Below are positions 24,608-35,859 of a stretch of 64,000 nt of DNA, piece after piece (the first letter of the stretch is position 1; every line of letters begins with the position of its first letter). The notes under the pieces were generated by a model that did not search any database, had not been told where the DNA came from, and saw nothing but the letters and a program-made list of their open reading frames with translations. Source of the DNA: Aspidapion aeneum (taxonomy: Eukaryota; Arthropoda; Insecta; Coleoptera; Brentidae); assembly GCA_963576565.1 (NCBI GenBank), contig OY755038.1, forward strand, positions 62,224,366 through 62,288,365. The letters are read 5' to 3'. A program made the position numbers and the translations under genes.

Positions 24608-25621
24608 GGGCGAAAAAATTTCAAAACACACAAAATATCGAAAAACAAAATATCGAATTAAAATATCGAAAGTACATAATACCGAAACTACAAAATATCG
24701 AAACTACAAAATATCGAAAATACAAATCGAAAACACAAAATATCGAAAATAAAAAATATCGAAAATACAAAATATCGAAAATACAATATATCGAAAAAAC
24801 AAAATATCGAAAATCAAAAATAGAAAATTTCGGAACCTTAACCTAACCTGACCCTGACCTAATCTAAGTCAACCTTATCTGATGTAACCACACGAAAATA
24901 GATAGTTTCTAAAATCTAACATGACAAAACCTAATCGGATCTAACCTAACCTAACGGAAGCAAACTGAACCAAAAACTAATTAGCAGTGTTGTAGTTTAG
25001 TTTGGTTAGGTTGGGTTTGGTTTGGTTTGGTTTGGTTTGGTTTGGTTTGGTTTGGTTTAGTTTCGTTTGGTTTGGTTTGGTTTGGTTCGGTTTAGTTAGG
25101 TTTGGTGCGCTTCGATTCGGTTCGGTTTCACACTCTCTAGGATCCCGGGAAAAAAGTCAGGAAAGTTTTTTTTAAATAAAATTGTTGGTTCAGTTTGCTT
25201 TGGTTCGGTTCGGTTTATTTCAATTTAACCAAGATTTGATTAGGTTTCGTTAATTTAGGTTTTTGAAACTTTCTATTTTAGTGTGGTTAGGTCAGATTAG
25301 ATTTAGTTAGATTAGGTTAGGTTGCGTCAGGGTCAGGTTAGGTTAAGGTTTCGAAATTTTCTATTTTCGAAATTTTCTATTTCGATATTTGGTAATTTCG
25401 ATATTTTGTATTTTCGATATTTTGTGATTCGATATTTTGTATTTTCGATATTTTGTATTTTCGATTCTTTGTGATTCGATATTTTGTGGTTTTGATATTT
25501 TGTAGTTTCGATATTTTGTGGTTTCGATATTTTGTAGTTTCGATATTTTGTATGTTTTCGATATTTTGTATTTTCGATATTTTGTGTTTTCGATATTTTG
25601 TGTTTCGATATTTTGTCGCCC
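24608..25621. mobile_element. Complete foldback-like element with subrepeat arms
   Basis: The left arm (24608-24835) repeats ACAAAATATCGAAA about fifteen times. The right arm (about 25350-25621) repeats the complement, TTTCGATATTTTGT, a similar number of times. The ends are GGGCGA and TCGCCC, and inverted similarity extends roughly ten bases further out. The 500-bp core contains ACCTAACCTGACC phrases and their complement, and a long TTTGG tract (25014-25100). The arrangement resembles Drosophila FB elements, whose long inverted ends are made of subrepeats. No transposase and no clear target duplication. Open frames in the arms are repeat translations. Confidence 0.8.
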
Positions 25622-26037
25622 TTCCATTGCAACCTTTGTAGTTCTATCCACCGGTGGTATTCTGTGAACTTAATACTTCAAAGCGATTCTCAGTGTTTGT
25701 CAGTGGTTGTCAGTATTTTTTTGAAATGGTTTTTGTTGAACAAAAATAAAAAATGGAAACACGATGCGTTGCATGTAAAAACAAGTTTTATAGGAGTGAA
25801 AAGCCGGTTTCCTTTTTGAAGTAAGTAGCTTTGATTATTTCAAAAACTCTATTAGTACCTAGTCGCAGCAAAAATCCAGTTATAGATTAAAAATCCAACG
25901 TCCGCGAACTTTCAAAACCACAGAATATCATCGGAGAGTAGAAGTAAAAAGGGAAAGGTAGCACCTCCTGCGCAGCGTGCAATATTTTTCCCTCACTTTG
26001 CCTATATGTAAAGGCCTATCCAGTTATATATCATATA
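25622..26037. other. Unassigned sequence
   Basis: Nothing is recognised between the foldback-like element and the next MITE. Confidence 0.4.
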
Positions 26038-26758
26038 TACAGTGTGTCCACGGATTGAGTGCACGTAAGGTAAAAATGACAACAAATTTTCGATTTAGAT
26101 TCTCATTTTCTAGGAATCGCTCCTGCTTGGTCTTAAACTAACATGTTAAGAAAATAAGCCAAATCAATCAATATACAGAGGATTTAGTGGGCTAATTCGA
26201 TAAAAAGTGTTAAAAGTAAAGTCCTCTTGTTTTAGGAGATATCAGAAAAAGTTATTAAGAAAAGTTCTTTAGAAATAGAAGTTGCAGCTGATTCCTAATT
26301 TTCAGAAAAATATGGTAAAATCGTCTAAAGAAAAATTTTCATAACCGTTTTACAAAATCAAAATTGCCTGATTTTTCTGAAAATTGAGAATCTGCCGTAA
26401 CTTTTGATTCTAAACAACTATTTTTAATAACCTTTTCCGATATCTTTTCAAACAAAGGTACTTTACTCTTAACACTTTTTATCAAATCAGCCTTCTAAAC
26501 TACCCTGTATATTTATTAATTTGGCTTATTTTTTTAACATCTTAGTTTACGACGAAGCAGAAGCAAATTTTTTTGTTGTTTATACCTTACATCATCAAAT
26601 TAGCCTACTAAACCACCCTGTATATTAATTGATTTATCTCATGTTCGTACCATGTTAGTTTAGGACCAAGCAGGAGCAATTCCCAGAAAATCAGAATCTA
26701 AATCGAAATTTTTTTGTTATTTATACCTTACGGTAACTCTATCTGTGGATGCACTGTA
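26038..26758. mobile_element. Palindromic MITE flanked by TA
   Basis: The left end CAGTGTGTCCACGGATTGAG and the right end, complement of CAGTGCATCCACAGATAGAG, are inverted. Homology runs inward: GTAAGGTA, TCGATTTAGATTCT, GCTCCTGCTTGGTC. A third partial copy of the arm lies at about 26480-26620. Both ends abut TA, as for Tc1/mariner-type insertions. No coding capacity. The family is inferred only from the TA dinucleotide. Confidence 0.75.
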
Positions 26759-27186
26759 TATAGAGATCAGTGGTCCCCATTAGCAACAGTGACAATGACA
26801 AATATTTTTCTTTTTCAATTCGGAATTCACACGATAATCGTTAACCAGGGTCTTTATATTTTTACGCAGGTTACCTACAGAATTTGAAAGGTCATTGGAA
26901 ACTTGACTGACCAACTGTAATTAGATTAAAAAATCTTCGTCATTGTTTTATGGAAACCCGAATGAAGTTGGTAATAATTTATATTAGTAAACTTGAGTTT
27001 GGGAAACCCTGTACGTAGAACACGTAGAGCTATTACACACAAGTTAAAAATGTGTGTTTTTTATTTAATATTATTATTGTACATACCTATTATTTTGATT
27101 TTTGTTATGAAATTCTGTATTTATATTAATATATGTATACAAAACATTGTACAATAATATATGATTTGAATATTCTGTACCAGTTT
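26759..27186. other. Unassigned sequence
   Basis: AT-rich sequence without recognised features, between a MITE and the split repeat that starts at 27187. Confidence 0.4.
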
Positions 27187-29141
27187 TTACCTTTCTAGCC
27201 CGCGCAGCAATGGCGAGAGAAGGTTTTATTTTAGTAATATCGTCGTGACGTGTCCGTGTGTGTGTATATGTATGTCTGTCCGTAACACGATAGCTCCTAA
27301 ACCGCTGAACCGATTTTCATGAAATTTTAGGTAAAATAATAATGTACAATACTGATTTTGGCCAAAATCCATTAATGCCAGTGACAGTTTTTTAAAAGTT
27401 TAAATATTGAAAATATGCTTACTTCTTAACGGAGCATCGCATCAATATGCGGTTTTTGGAATATAGTAGAACACGTTTTTCTCAATAATTTATGTTATTA
27501 CTAAAAACTTTATCAGGAGTTTCCATTTTTGAGATATCTACAAAAACTGTTTTCAAGGCTTTCATAGCGTGAAGTAGAGACCCTGTATGTATGACATATT
27601 TGTACAAAAGAGAGACGCGACAAACCCATCAAAGTCACTTAAATTAACATTTATTAGTTAAGGTATTTTCTTGCCAAATTTATTGGCGTTTCACTAAAAT
27701 AATTTAAATTGTCAGCGGTGAGTGACATCAATCATCATGCGGGCCACGATCCTCGACTTTGTTGACGTCACATCCGGGCCTGATTTTTTTTTGATGGTCA
27801 CGATACGACACAGCTGATCTTCTTTAAAATATTGAAGTTGGAATGACGGATCATGAATATATTTTTTTTTAATAACGCCGTTTTTGAGATTGTTTTTACT
27901 TTATTCTGGCAGAACAATTTTTTTTTTAAATATATAGTAATCCTTAATTTTTCACAGCCGCTTCATTAGCTCACACAAAAATTAAGTTTAAAGCAGAAGC
28001 GAATGTGACAATCACAGATGACAAAGTCAAATACATGTCAAATATAACAGTTGGCATGTGGTACATGGCGGGTAATTTGAATTCAAAATAAGGAATGCTA
28101 AATCTTGAAGATTTTAACCTTTTAATCATGTTGCTTCCTTACAAACTTTTGGTGGAATATCGGGATGGTGTCTGAGAATATTTCACTGAAATTTTGCGGA
28201 AATCTGTAGTGCCATTTTCAAAATATAAAAAAACGTCTGACCTCCCATAAGACCCAATGTAAAATTCAGCCCCGGGAGAACAGCGGATTTTTTCAGGGTC
28301 GTGGCCTCTATTTTTATGTTGGCCTTGTATAAACAAACACGTTTGTCCGCACCCCCTGTATGGGTTTTTTAAAAATCGTTTATTTTTATTTTCCGACGCT
28401 TATGAATTGAAGGACAGAAGGTGCATCTCTCTCTCTAAACATCGCTAGAGTATAGAGCAAGGTCTGTAGAGGATAGGTTACCTGGTAATTTTCTGACCAA
28501 TCATAGCCAGTTGTTAAAGCGGGAAATGACGTCACCCGGAGTGCTCATTTAAATAAAAAGCATTTAATATATTAGGAAATCTTCAAGTTTCTTGTGTTCC
28601 TTTATTGATTTAAATGTAAATATGTCTTGTTATTTTTCTTAAAGTGTCTCTTATAACACTATTCATAAAATACATCAACTAACTCAAATATAAAACTTAC
28701 CTCATACCAAATATCTCAAAAGCAAAATTTATTGGGAAGCTTTTAGTTCGTTAAAATAACTACAAGTAGAATGTATAAGTAAAGTATAACAACTATTTAT
28801 GGTTTTTAAATAAATATAGTCCGAAAAAAACGCCACAAGTGTAAAAAATAAACAATCAAAGATTCAAAATACTGAAAAACATATGTAAACAAAGGGCTCT
28901 AATCAAATCGTGGCACTCCAAATGACGCGCTGTCACCTCTCACGCCGCGTCGACCATTGAGTTACCATGTGAACCTATCCTTTACACACCTTGAGTATAG
29001 AGGACCGATATTTTCATCTTTTGATTTTGACTTAAATAAATTTGACTTTGAAAAGTTTGTCGCGTCTCTTTATCTTTAAAATATGTCATACATACAGGGT
29101 CTCTAGCGTGAAGTTCACTTGGAGTGTGCTAATTGATTAGG
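27187..29141 (+). mobile_element. Dispersed repeat, copy 2, split by a hAT-like insertion
   Basis: The 27187-27574 part matches the complement of 9731-10112: ACCTTTCTAGCCC, GTATGTCTGTCC, GATAGCTCCTAAACCG, TATGCGGTTTTTGGAATA, TTTTCAAGGCTTTCATAGCGTGAAG. The match resumes at 29106 (GCGTGAAGTTCACTTGGAGTGTGCTAA). The 1531 bases between are the hAT-like element. This is a direct record of one repeat inserted into another. Confidence 0.8.
27575..29105. mobile_element. hAT-like non-autonomous element with 8-bp TSD
   Basis: The ends TAGAGACCCTGTATGTATGA and its inverted partner at 29105 are near-perfect, and inverted similarity extends about 50 bases, through GAGACGCGACAAAC. The 8-bp duplication GCGTGAAG flanks it at 27567-27574 and 29106-29113. 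An 8-bp TSD with ends beginning TAGAG fits the hAT superfamily pattern (YARNG). The interior has no transposase. Parts recur at 380-650 and 8612-8945. A small open frame at 28139-28336 is not protein-like. Confidence 0.85.
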
Positions 29142-29368
29142 AAGGTGATCCATCATGAATCTATTTATTTTTTGTTTAAATTAAATACTTTTTCGTATTA
29201 TTTGTACTCTTGTTATCTATTATATGAATCTGAATAAGTAAAATTGTAATTTGTAAAATGGTTAAAAACCGTTAATACATAAACTGATAGGAAAATAAAA
29301 AAAATATATTTTTTTTAATTGAATAACAAAAGTATGCAAACATTTCTAAAGTATTGTATAGTCAATAA

Positions 29369-29640
29369 TTATAATTTATTTTTAATATTTAGTTGGCCAC
29401 CATATTGAATGATAGATTGGCACCTTCTCCGCATAGAATCGATCAGCTTCACACAATAATCGCCAGAAATATTTTGATACTCTGTCTGCAAAACTGTCCA
29501 TAAACCTTTCCGGTTTTTGATATTTATTTTTCTAATCCGCGTTTCTAAAAGTCTCCAAAGATTCTCTAAAAGATTCAAACCCAGGTATTGAGAAGGCCAT
29601 TCCATATCTCGATTTTCTTTCCTAAAAACCAATTTTTCAC
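29369..29640 (-). pseudogene. Tc1-like transposase C-terminal remnant
   Basis: The minus-strand frame reads MEWPSQYLGLNLLENLWRLL, then TRIRKINIKNRKGLWTVLQ, then SMRRRCQSIIQYGG. This is the C-terminal end of a Tc1-like DDE transposase: the canonical WPSQSPDLNPIENLW block carries the third catalytic acid. The E of ENLW is kept, but the preceding residues have decayed. The two catalytic aspartates and the DNA-binding domain are absent. A 5'-truncated dead copy. Confidence 0.85.
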
Positions 29641-30149
29641 AAGTTGCAGGCTAGTCAAGATATCGATTTTTAAACTTACAAAAAATGACTAATTTTTCAC
29701 GATTTACAATTTTTGATCATTTTTGACAATTTTTAAAACCGCACCGAACAGAACCGTTATGAAACTTTCAGGGCCTATATAACTAACTCTCTTTCGAATG
29801 TGACTAGTCGCCTTTGCTACACAGAAAAAACTTTTTTTTGTAACTTTTTAAAATCTGTTAAAAGGGCACTAGAATATTTTATGTGAAAAATCGCCAAAGC
29901 TCGTGATCTGAAAAATAGATTGAAGTTTTTAAATATGCCTCTAGTTTTTTTAAAGTTCGTTCAGGATCAGATTTTCATACAGTTTTAGGGCACTCTTATT
30001 ATTTTAGACACCTATGTATGTATGTCCTTAAAACAGAGAATTACTAATTGGATTTAAAATTTTAGATATTAAAATTAATTTCGTTGAAGAAAGTCTTATT
30101 ACGTCAAGTGTATTTAACGAAAAATTATTTGTAACCAGAGAATTCTAGC
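29641..30149. other. Unassigned sequence
   Basis: No feature is recognised between the Tc1 remnant and LINE-C. Confidence 0.4.
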
Positions 30150-31400
30150 CTTAATTTTTCGCTCTTAGGAAACACCCTTAAAACGGAAATTGTTAAACCT
30201 ATTTATAAATAAGGACAAAATGACATACCCGAAAACTACAGACCTATCAGCTTGATCTTAAATTTAGCAAAAGTATTTGAAAAAACTGTTAAAAACCGAA
30301 TAGTGGGTTTCATCACTAAATACAATATATTGCCACCCCAAGCCTTCCTCAGATTTAGCTAAAGGTTTTGACACCGTTTCTCACAAAAAACTACTGCTAA
30401 AGCTCAAATCTATCGGAATTAGAGGAAATGCACAAAAATTAATACAGTTATTTTGACCAAAGGAAGCCGGTAGTTTATATAATAAATGGCGAGACTGGCG
30501 AAGCAAAAATCTTAAACTATGGAGTTCCTCAAGGTGCCATAATTGCGCCGGTTTTACTTGTTATTTATATCAATCGCCTGCTTCAGCTAGACGTAATTTG
30601 CAGATGATACTGTTTATTTTACCAAAGAAGACACTTGGGAAGAGGTTGAGCAAAATATCAAAAAAGATTTAGAAAAAATAATTCATTGGTTTGACGTCAA
30701 TCTTCTCTCAATTAATCCGGAAAAGACGTTATTTGTTCCATTTTCTAGTTACGTCACTGGACCAAAAACAAACGAAATAAGAATACCCCTTGGCTTTAGA
30801 AATTAACAAATTACTATAAAATGCGCATACTCAGCACACTATCTAGGAATACAAATTGATTCGCACCTAAAATGGGATAATCAAATAAACTCAAATAAAA
30901 AAAAACTTAGATCCTTATTATATTTATTTAAACAAACTTCAAAAATAGTTACTTTAAAAATAGCCAAAACGGTATATTATGGATTGGTGCAATCAATTTT
31001 ACAATACGGAATTATAGCTTGGGGTGGAGCATATGTCAATATTGTAAACCCATTAGAAGTTGTTCAAAAAAGAATTCTTAAAATAATTTATAAATTTCCT
31101 ATTTCCTATAGCACAAAAGAGTTTTTTGAATACACCAAGATACTCACAATTAGTGTGATCAAAAATAAAATGACAGACCAACTAGAACATAATTATAAAA
31201 CTAGATTTTCACTAAGAAATCAGAGTTCCTACTAGAGTGTTTAAATCAAAAGGACAGTGTTCGTTTATATATATAGGACAAAAAGTGTATATTGAGTTAC
31301 CCACTGATCTTAAACACAATATTCATAAAAAATGCTTCAAAACTAAATTAAATTAATGGCTTCAGCAAAATAATTTAGCACTATAGTAGTCTCCTTTTTC
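30150..31400 (+). pseudogene. LINE-C reverse transcriptase remnant
   Basis: Pieces of a Jockey/CR1-like RT are visible in three frames: NYRPISLILNLAKVFEK near 30232, DLAKGFDTVSHKKLLLKL near 30353, NYGVPQGAI near 30515, ADDTVYFTKEDTW near 30603, and the thumb segment VQSILQYGIIAWGG in 30984-31235. An internal deletion joins the palm directly to DLAKGFDT near 30350, removing the QFGFQKG-type block seen in LINE-A. No endonuclease is found, so the copy is 5'-truncated. It resembles LINE-B and LINE-A and lies 0.5 kb upstream of MetRS exon 2. Confidence 0.85.
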
Positions 31401-31877
31401 AATGTACAAAAAAAAAGTTCGATTCAAGCAATAAATAATTATTTTGAACCCCTATTATATAATTTTTATTTTTTATTATATATTTTTTTATATTTCGAAA
31501 GAATTGCTATTTTTTCTATTTATTAGTCTAAATTTACTTATAATTAGGATTTAATTAGTTAGTTCCTAATTTTTTTAAGTACCACTCAGTAAACAATGCC
31601 GAATAATTCCATACTAACATTCTATGTTACAGTTCCCAAGACACGTTGCAATACAGACGCCTAGAAGATACAGACAAGTTCCTTGGAACTTTGAAGACTC
31701 TAGTCTTCCTTGTTCTTGCGCCTGACAAAGGAACAATAAAATAGTATTTTCCATGCCAATATATGTTTATTTGTTAAGTATATCTTAGACATTGTAACCT
31801 AAACATTGTATTGAACATAAATAATTATATATTAAAAACAAAACAAACAAACCCTGTATTTAATAAATATTTTTTAG
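31401..31877. other. End of MetRS intron 1
   Basis: Probably LINE-C 3' untranslated sequence, followed by AT-rich intron. The polypyrimidine tract and TTTTTTAG acceptor of MetRS exon 2 lie at 31870-31877. The open frame starting at 31811 reads through this acceptor; its first 22 residues are intronic. Confidence 0.6.
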
Positions 31878-32149
31878 TTTCTGCACTTAATCAAAGACTT
31901 CCCTATGCAACTTTCTCCTCAAACCAAACTCTATTCATACCAAATGCAATTGTGACCTATTTGAAGCAACCAGTGGAAGGGATAGCGGAAAAAAATAACG
32001 AGCTTCTAGAGCTGGAAGCCACCGTGGTGTCACCTGGTCTTGCAATATCCCTTGGAAGTAACTCAAAACAGTCCAAAGTAAAAAGTAATTTGCTTAATGC
32101 ATTAAAAACTTTAAATACAAGATTGGGAAATGAATCCTTTTTAGTGGGC
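31878..32149 (+). CDS. MetRS: Methionyl-tRNA synthetase, exon 2 (GST-like domain)
   Basis: The exon encodes about 91 residues of the GST-like N-terminal domain: LNQRLPYATFSSNQTLFIPN, then AIVTYLKQPVEG, then ELLELEATVVSPGLAIS, and ends NESFLVG. These align with the animal MetRS segment in which a beta-strand loop is followed by the W/L-EWEAT helix and the closing FLAG motif. The acceptor TTTTTTAG ends at 31877 and the donor GTAAGT starts at 32150. Phase 1 in and phase 0 out fit exons 1 and 3. Confidence 0.9.
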
Positions 32150-32487
32150 GTAAGTAAAATTAGGATAAAAGTTTTTGCACTGTTTTAGCGGTATGTAACT
32201 AATCTTCTTTTGGAAACTTCTCTAACTACTGTCAATGTAAGTTTTATACCAATACACTTAAGCAACAAATAGTATCCAGACATTACCTGTGGGATAGTTT
32301 TTGATTGTGGTGGAAAACAACGGAAAAGCAAAACATTTTATAGGCACTTGTAAAATTCCGTATTTGAGATATTAACTGGGGTTTCGCTTAGGTTTTTATT
32401 GAATTTTGTGATTTAGCCTATTATTTGTATAGTCGCTGCAAACAAGGTTTTGATTTTTTTGTGGAGCTATATTATTATTTTTTTTAG

Positions 32488-32631
32488 AATGAGATCTCAG
32501 CTGCTGATATAAGCATTTTTAGTACCTTGTATCCTTTGTCTAAATCAAGCAAAGTGGCAAAAGAGTATTTAAGTGAATCGACCAGTATTTTGAATTGGAT
32601 TGAAAAGCTGGAACAAATACCAGAATTTAAG
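32488..32631 (+). CDS. MetRS: Methionyl-tRNA synthetase, exon 3 (GST C-domain)
   Basis: 48 codons in phase 0 on both sides: NEISAADISIFSTLYPLSK followed by SILNWIEKLEQIPEFK. The S-x-ADI helix motif and the WF/WI-x-x-L helix are typical of the end of the GST-like domain of MetRS and related complex-bound synthetases. The acceptor TTTTTTTAG precedes 32488 and the donor GTAAGG follows 32631. Confidence 0.9.
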
Positions 32632-33059
32632 GTAAGGAGTGTTATACTTTAAAACAAAGAACTCTGCTTGAAATATCTTTATTTTTAAACCTTTCAGAAA
32701 ATAAGCGCTTTATAGGTATATAATTTTGTTTACATAAAGTTACAGGACGTCTTTCTGAAATCGTTCTAATCTTAAAAAAAGACCGGCAAGAGATCTTATT
32801 TTGATATCTTGATTTTTTCTGATGCTCCTTTCAGTCAAGTTGACCATGGTTTGTATTGACAGTTTAAATTTGGTTCATGTTGACTATTTTAGATATTTCC
32901 AATCAATCGATCTCAAATAAATGTAATACATTGGTTTGTTTTATCGGCTAAAAAAAATCACCACACACTACCGGAGACGGTCGTTACTGGTCTAGTAGCG
33001 TAAATACATGTTTAAAGTAAATATTTTGTTATTTTTTTAAATCTACATATTTTTATTAT

Positions 33060-33655
33060 ACAGGGTGTTTCAACATTCAATAATATAATTTTAGTGCTGA
33101 ATTCCTTCCTTTTTTTAAAAGTTTTTTGTTTATAGTTTATGCAGTTTTTGAGACATTTAGCTCAAATTTGGCGCGTATATTTAGCTATAGGCGCTACACT
33201 ATTAGACATGCCAAATAATAGTAAAAATCTACAGGATGATACTTTTTCAGGGGTTTTGTCGGCTTTTCCCCCGAATTTTTTTGTGGTAAGCCACTGGATG
33301 ATTCTTAAACAACAAGTAAAATTTTTGTATTATTTGCAAACTTTTTTGTCTCCTGCGATTTTTTCGCATCTCTAACCGTTATAGAGAAAATCGCCGTTGC
33401 ACCAAAGGCTACTATCATCAAAATAAAAAATGCTACAGTATGGTATGTGGCAAAGTATATCAAAATAAACAAAAAATACATTATCTCGAAAACTAAGTGT
33501 TTGCGGACCTATGTTTATATGAACTTTTTGTCGTGTCAAGAAATTAACAATGAAATTATGTAACTAAGTGTTTGCGGACCTATGTTTATATGAACTTTTT
33601 GTCGTGTCAAGAAATTAACAATGAAATTATGTTATTGAATTTTGAAACACCCTGT
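33060..33655. mobile_element. Palindromic MITE, copy 2 (ACAGGGTGTTTC termini)
   Basis: Perfect 12-bp inverted ends, ACAGGGTGTTTC and GAAACACCCTGT. The body aligns with 1752-2458. It lies in MetRS intron 3. Compared with copy 1 it lacks part of the internal palindrome but has a 71-bp direct duplication (33491-33561 and 33562-33632), beginning AACTAAGTGTTTGCGG. No coding capacity. Confidence 0.85.
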
Positions 33656-33832
33656 TTAGGTGGACCTAGTGACTATACCAGTCTAGGAACGGGTATTTGG
33701 TTTTTAAGGTTAATAGTAATTTAGATAGGTATATACTCATTTAAGAAATCATCTTGGGAAAAGACGTTTCTAGTCTTCGTGAAACTCTCATTATTTAAAT
33801 TAAATTTCTTAGGTATATTTTTTTGTTAACAG

Positions 33833-34092
33833 GAAGCAATTTCTCTAGTCTTTCCTAATGCCAATGAAATCGGAGAACAATCATATCAAGTTTTACTACA
33901 GTCCCAGAAATACTTAGTAAGTCAAGCCTCAAGTGCCGAACATCCCGTATTACAGAGTAGTACCTCAGTTGAAGTTGAAAGTCAGAAAAATGAATTGGAA
34001 TCAGTGACGGCGGAGGAAATTAAAGCAACGAAAGCTTCTTGGCAGAAAAATATCAATCAGCTTCCAAAATTGAACAAACCTGAAAAAGTTGT
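33833..34092 (+). CDS. MetRS: Methionyl-tRNA synthetase, exon 4 (linker)
   Basis: The exon encodes the linker between the GST-like and catalytic domains: EAISLVFPNANEIGEQSY, an acidic and serine-rich stretch, then TAEEIKATKASWQKNINQLP. The EEI-x-x-x-x-x-x-W motif matches the EEEI...W block preceding the catalytic core in animal MetRS. The acceptor is TTAACAG at 33832 and the donor GTGAGT at 34093. Phase 2 out joins exon 5 in frame. Confidence 0.88.
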
Positions 34093-34304
34093 GTGAGTTT
34101 TTTATAGTTTTTAAGGCGCCTAATTCAGGTAACCCAAAGGGCGTTTGAGACCTACAAGTTCTCGTCGAAGTTTTTTACTGTTGTGGATAGCTGGGTACTC
34201 GTACTGCGGACCAACAATGTTGCGAAACTGCAATCTTAAGATAGATGAAAAATGGTATTTGGAACCTAACTATATTTTTACATGACATTTCTTTGATATT
34301 TTAG

Positions 34305-34430
34305 GTTACCAAAATTAAACCAGAAAAATATATTGATAACTTCAGCATTACCTTATGTTAATAATGTTCCTCATTTAGGAAATATAATTGGTTGTGTCCT
34401 GTCAGCTGATGTTTTTGCCAGATATTGCAG
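34305..34430 (+). CDS. MetRS: Methionyl-tRNA synthetase, exon 5 (HIGH-class motif)
   Basis: Start of the class I catalytic core: [19 protein letters not shown], then [20 protein letters not shown] (34372-34383) is the HIGH signature that binds ATP. The segment is almost residue-for-residue that of animal cytosolic MetRS. The acceptor TTTTAG ends at 34304 and the donor GTAATT starts at 34431. The exon ends with AG of an arginine codon completed 15.2 kb away by exon 6. Confidence 0.97.
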
Positions 34431-34556
34431 GTAATTTTTAGCATTTTTAACTAAAATTGAATCAAAGTTGCCCATTTCTTTTATGTGTTTTAGTTTTAGA
34501 TTTTTTGTTGCGTTGTCTGTTTTGTTTGTAAACATCGCTGATACCTTAAAAAATAT

Positions 34557-35859
34557 ACAGGGTGTCCCAGATAAACGTAATTACATGAACCAACCAAAAT
34601 TGTATATCTAGTACCGTTTTCGGAAACGGTAATAGATACAATTTTGATTAAATGAAAAAAGTTGCGCTATGCCAACGAAAAATATTTACAAGGATTTTCA
34701 ATATACATTTATTAGTTTGTATAAGAAACTGCGGCCAATGGAATGACGTTATGAAAGGTCCTCTAGGCTTTCCAGTTTTTTTTTAACCATAGTCAACTTT
34801 GTTATTTGTACTTCATTAGTTAGAGCCTAGAAAGAACTTTTCAACCATGTAGAAGAAGCTTATCTTTGGATCATGAAAAAAAGCAATTTTTCGCTTAGTT
34901 GACTGTGAAAAAATGTTGTAGTTTTGTTTGTTGTCATACCTATATATTAACTGTCTGTCAAAAATTTTCTAATAATTTGAATTATCTGTTATGTTGTAAC
35001 ATTACATTGGCGAACAAAAAATACATTTTCTTAAAATTTATCTTTTATTTATGATCCGAACTAAAGTTAACAACTAAAACATTATTTATGATTAAACCTA
35101 AAGCAAGACCAAGAACTAAAAGCTGAAGATACGATAAAGTGTTGAATAACATTAAACTAATTGTTCCCGTTTTGATTAATTAATTATAATATTTATAAAC
35201 CGCTCAATATGGGTTCAACTAGAGCTCAAACTCAGCACAGGTACCAATCGTTGAAAGTTAATATCTTAAGCTCATCCAGCGCCAGCGTTCGTATGACACA
35301 AAATAAATTACTCATACATGTAAAATTTGAAAATTGTGTAATTTATAGATTATCTGAAATAATTTTTTAAAACTTTAACTCTCATAAAAGATAAATGGAA
35401 TTGGCAGTTTTGACTAATGGTTGCACAACAAACACAATTACGGCATTTGTTTCACAGCCAACTAAGTGAAAAACTGTTTTTTACTTAACATTTTCCGGCA
35501 TATAAAGATAGGGTTGTTATACACGGTTGAACTGCTATTTTCATGCTATATTTAATAACGTATAAATCCAATATGGCGGCCATAAGAAAAAACAAAATTG
35601 GCCATAGTTTCAAAAAAACTAAAAAGACTGGAAAAAATTTGTTAAGTCATTCGACTGGCCGTACTAATACAAAACTACCAAATTTTATTAAATTTAGGAG
35701 AACACAATTTCTCGTTTTAGCTCCGTATTTTAAAAACCACTGTTGACGTTTTAAATTTTGATACAGCTTCTGATTGGGCTTAAATAGCATTTAGCCAAAA
35801 ATTTATCTTTTACCGTTTTCGAAATCCCCATGTAGTTACTATTATCTGGGATACCCTGT
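34557..35859. mobile_element. TIR element with ACAGGGTGTCCCAGATAA ends
   Basis: The left end ACAGGGTGTCCCAGATAA and the right end TTATCTGGGATACCCTGT are inverted with one mismatch. Similarity continues inward through GTAATTACATG versus its complement and the ACCGTTTTCG phrase. TA borders both sides. The 1.3 kb interior carries no transposase; the open frame at 35543-35746 is not recognisable. It lies in MetRS intron 5. Probably a Tc1/mariner-type MITE. Confidence 0.8.

Noticed and set aside
24840..25350. Telomeric TTAGG array
   Set aside because: ACCTAACCT and TTTGG phrases are short, irregular and inside a transposon-like structure.
25333..25651. Three frames with YRKYKISK-type periodic protein
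   Set aside because: Translations of the foldback-like arm repeats.
31811..31877. MetRS start at the ATG at 31811
   Set aside because: The preceding residues do not match the family and an acceptor with correct phase lies at 31877, joining exon 1.
34557..35859. Host gene for the 67-residue frame at 35543-35746
   Set aside because: Inside a TIR element, short and without recognisable homology.
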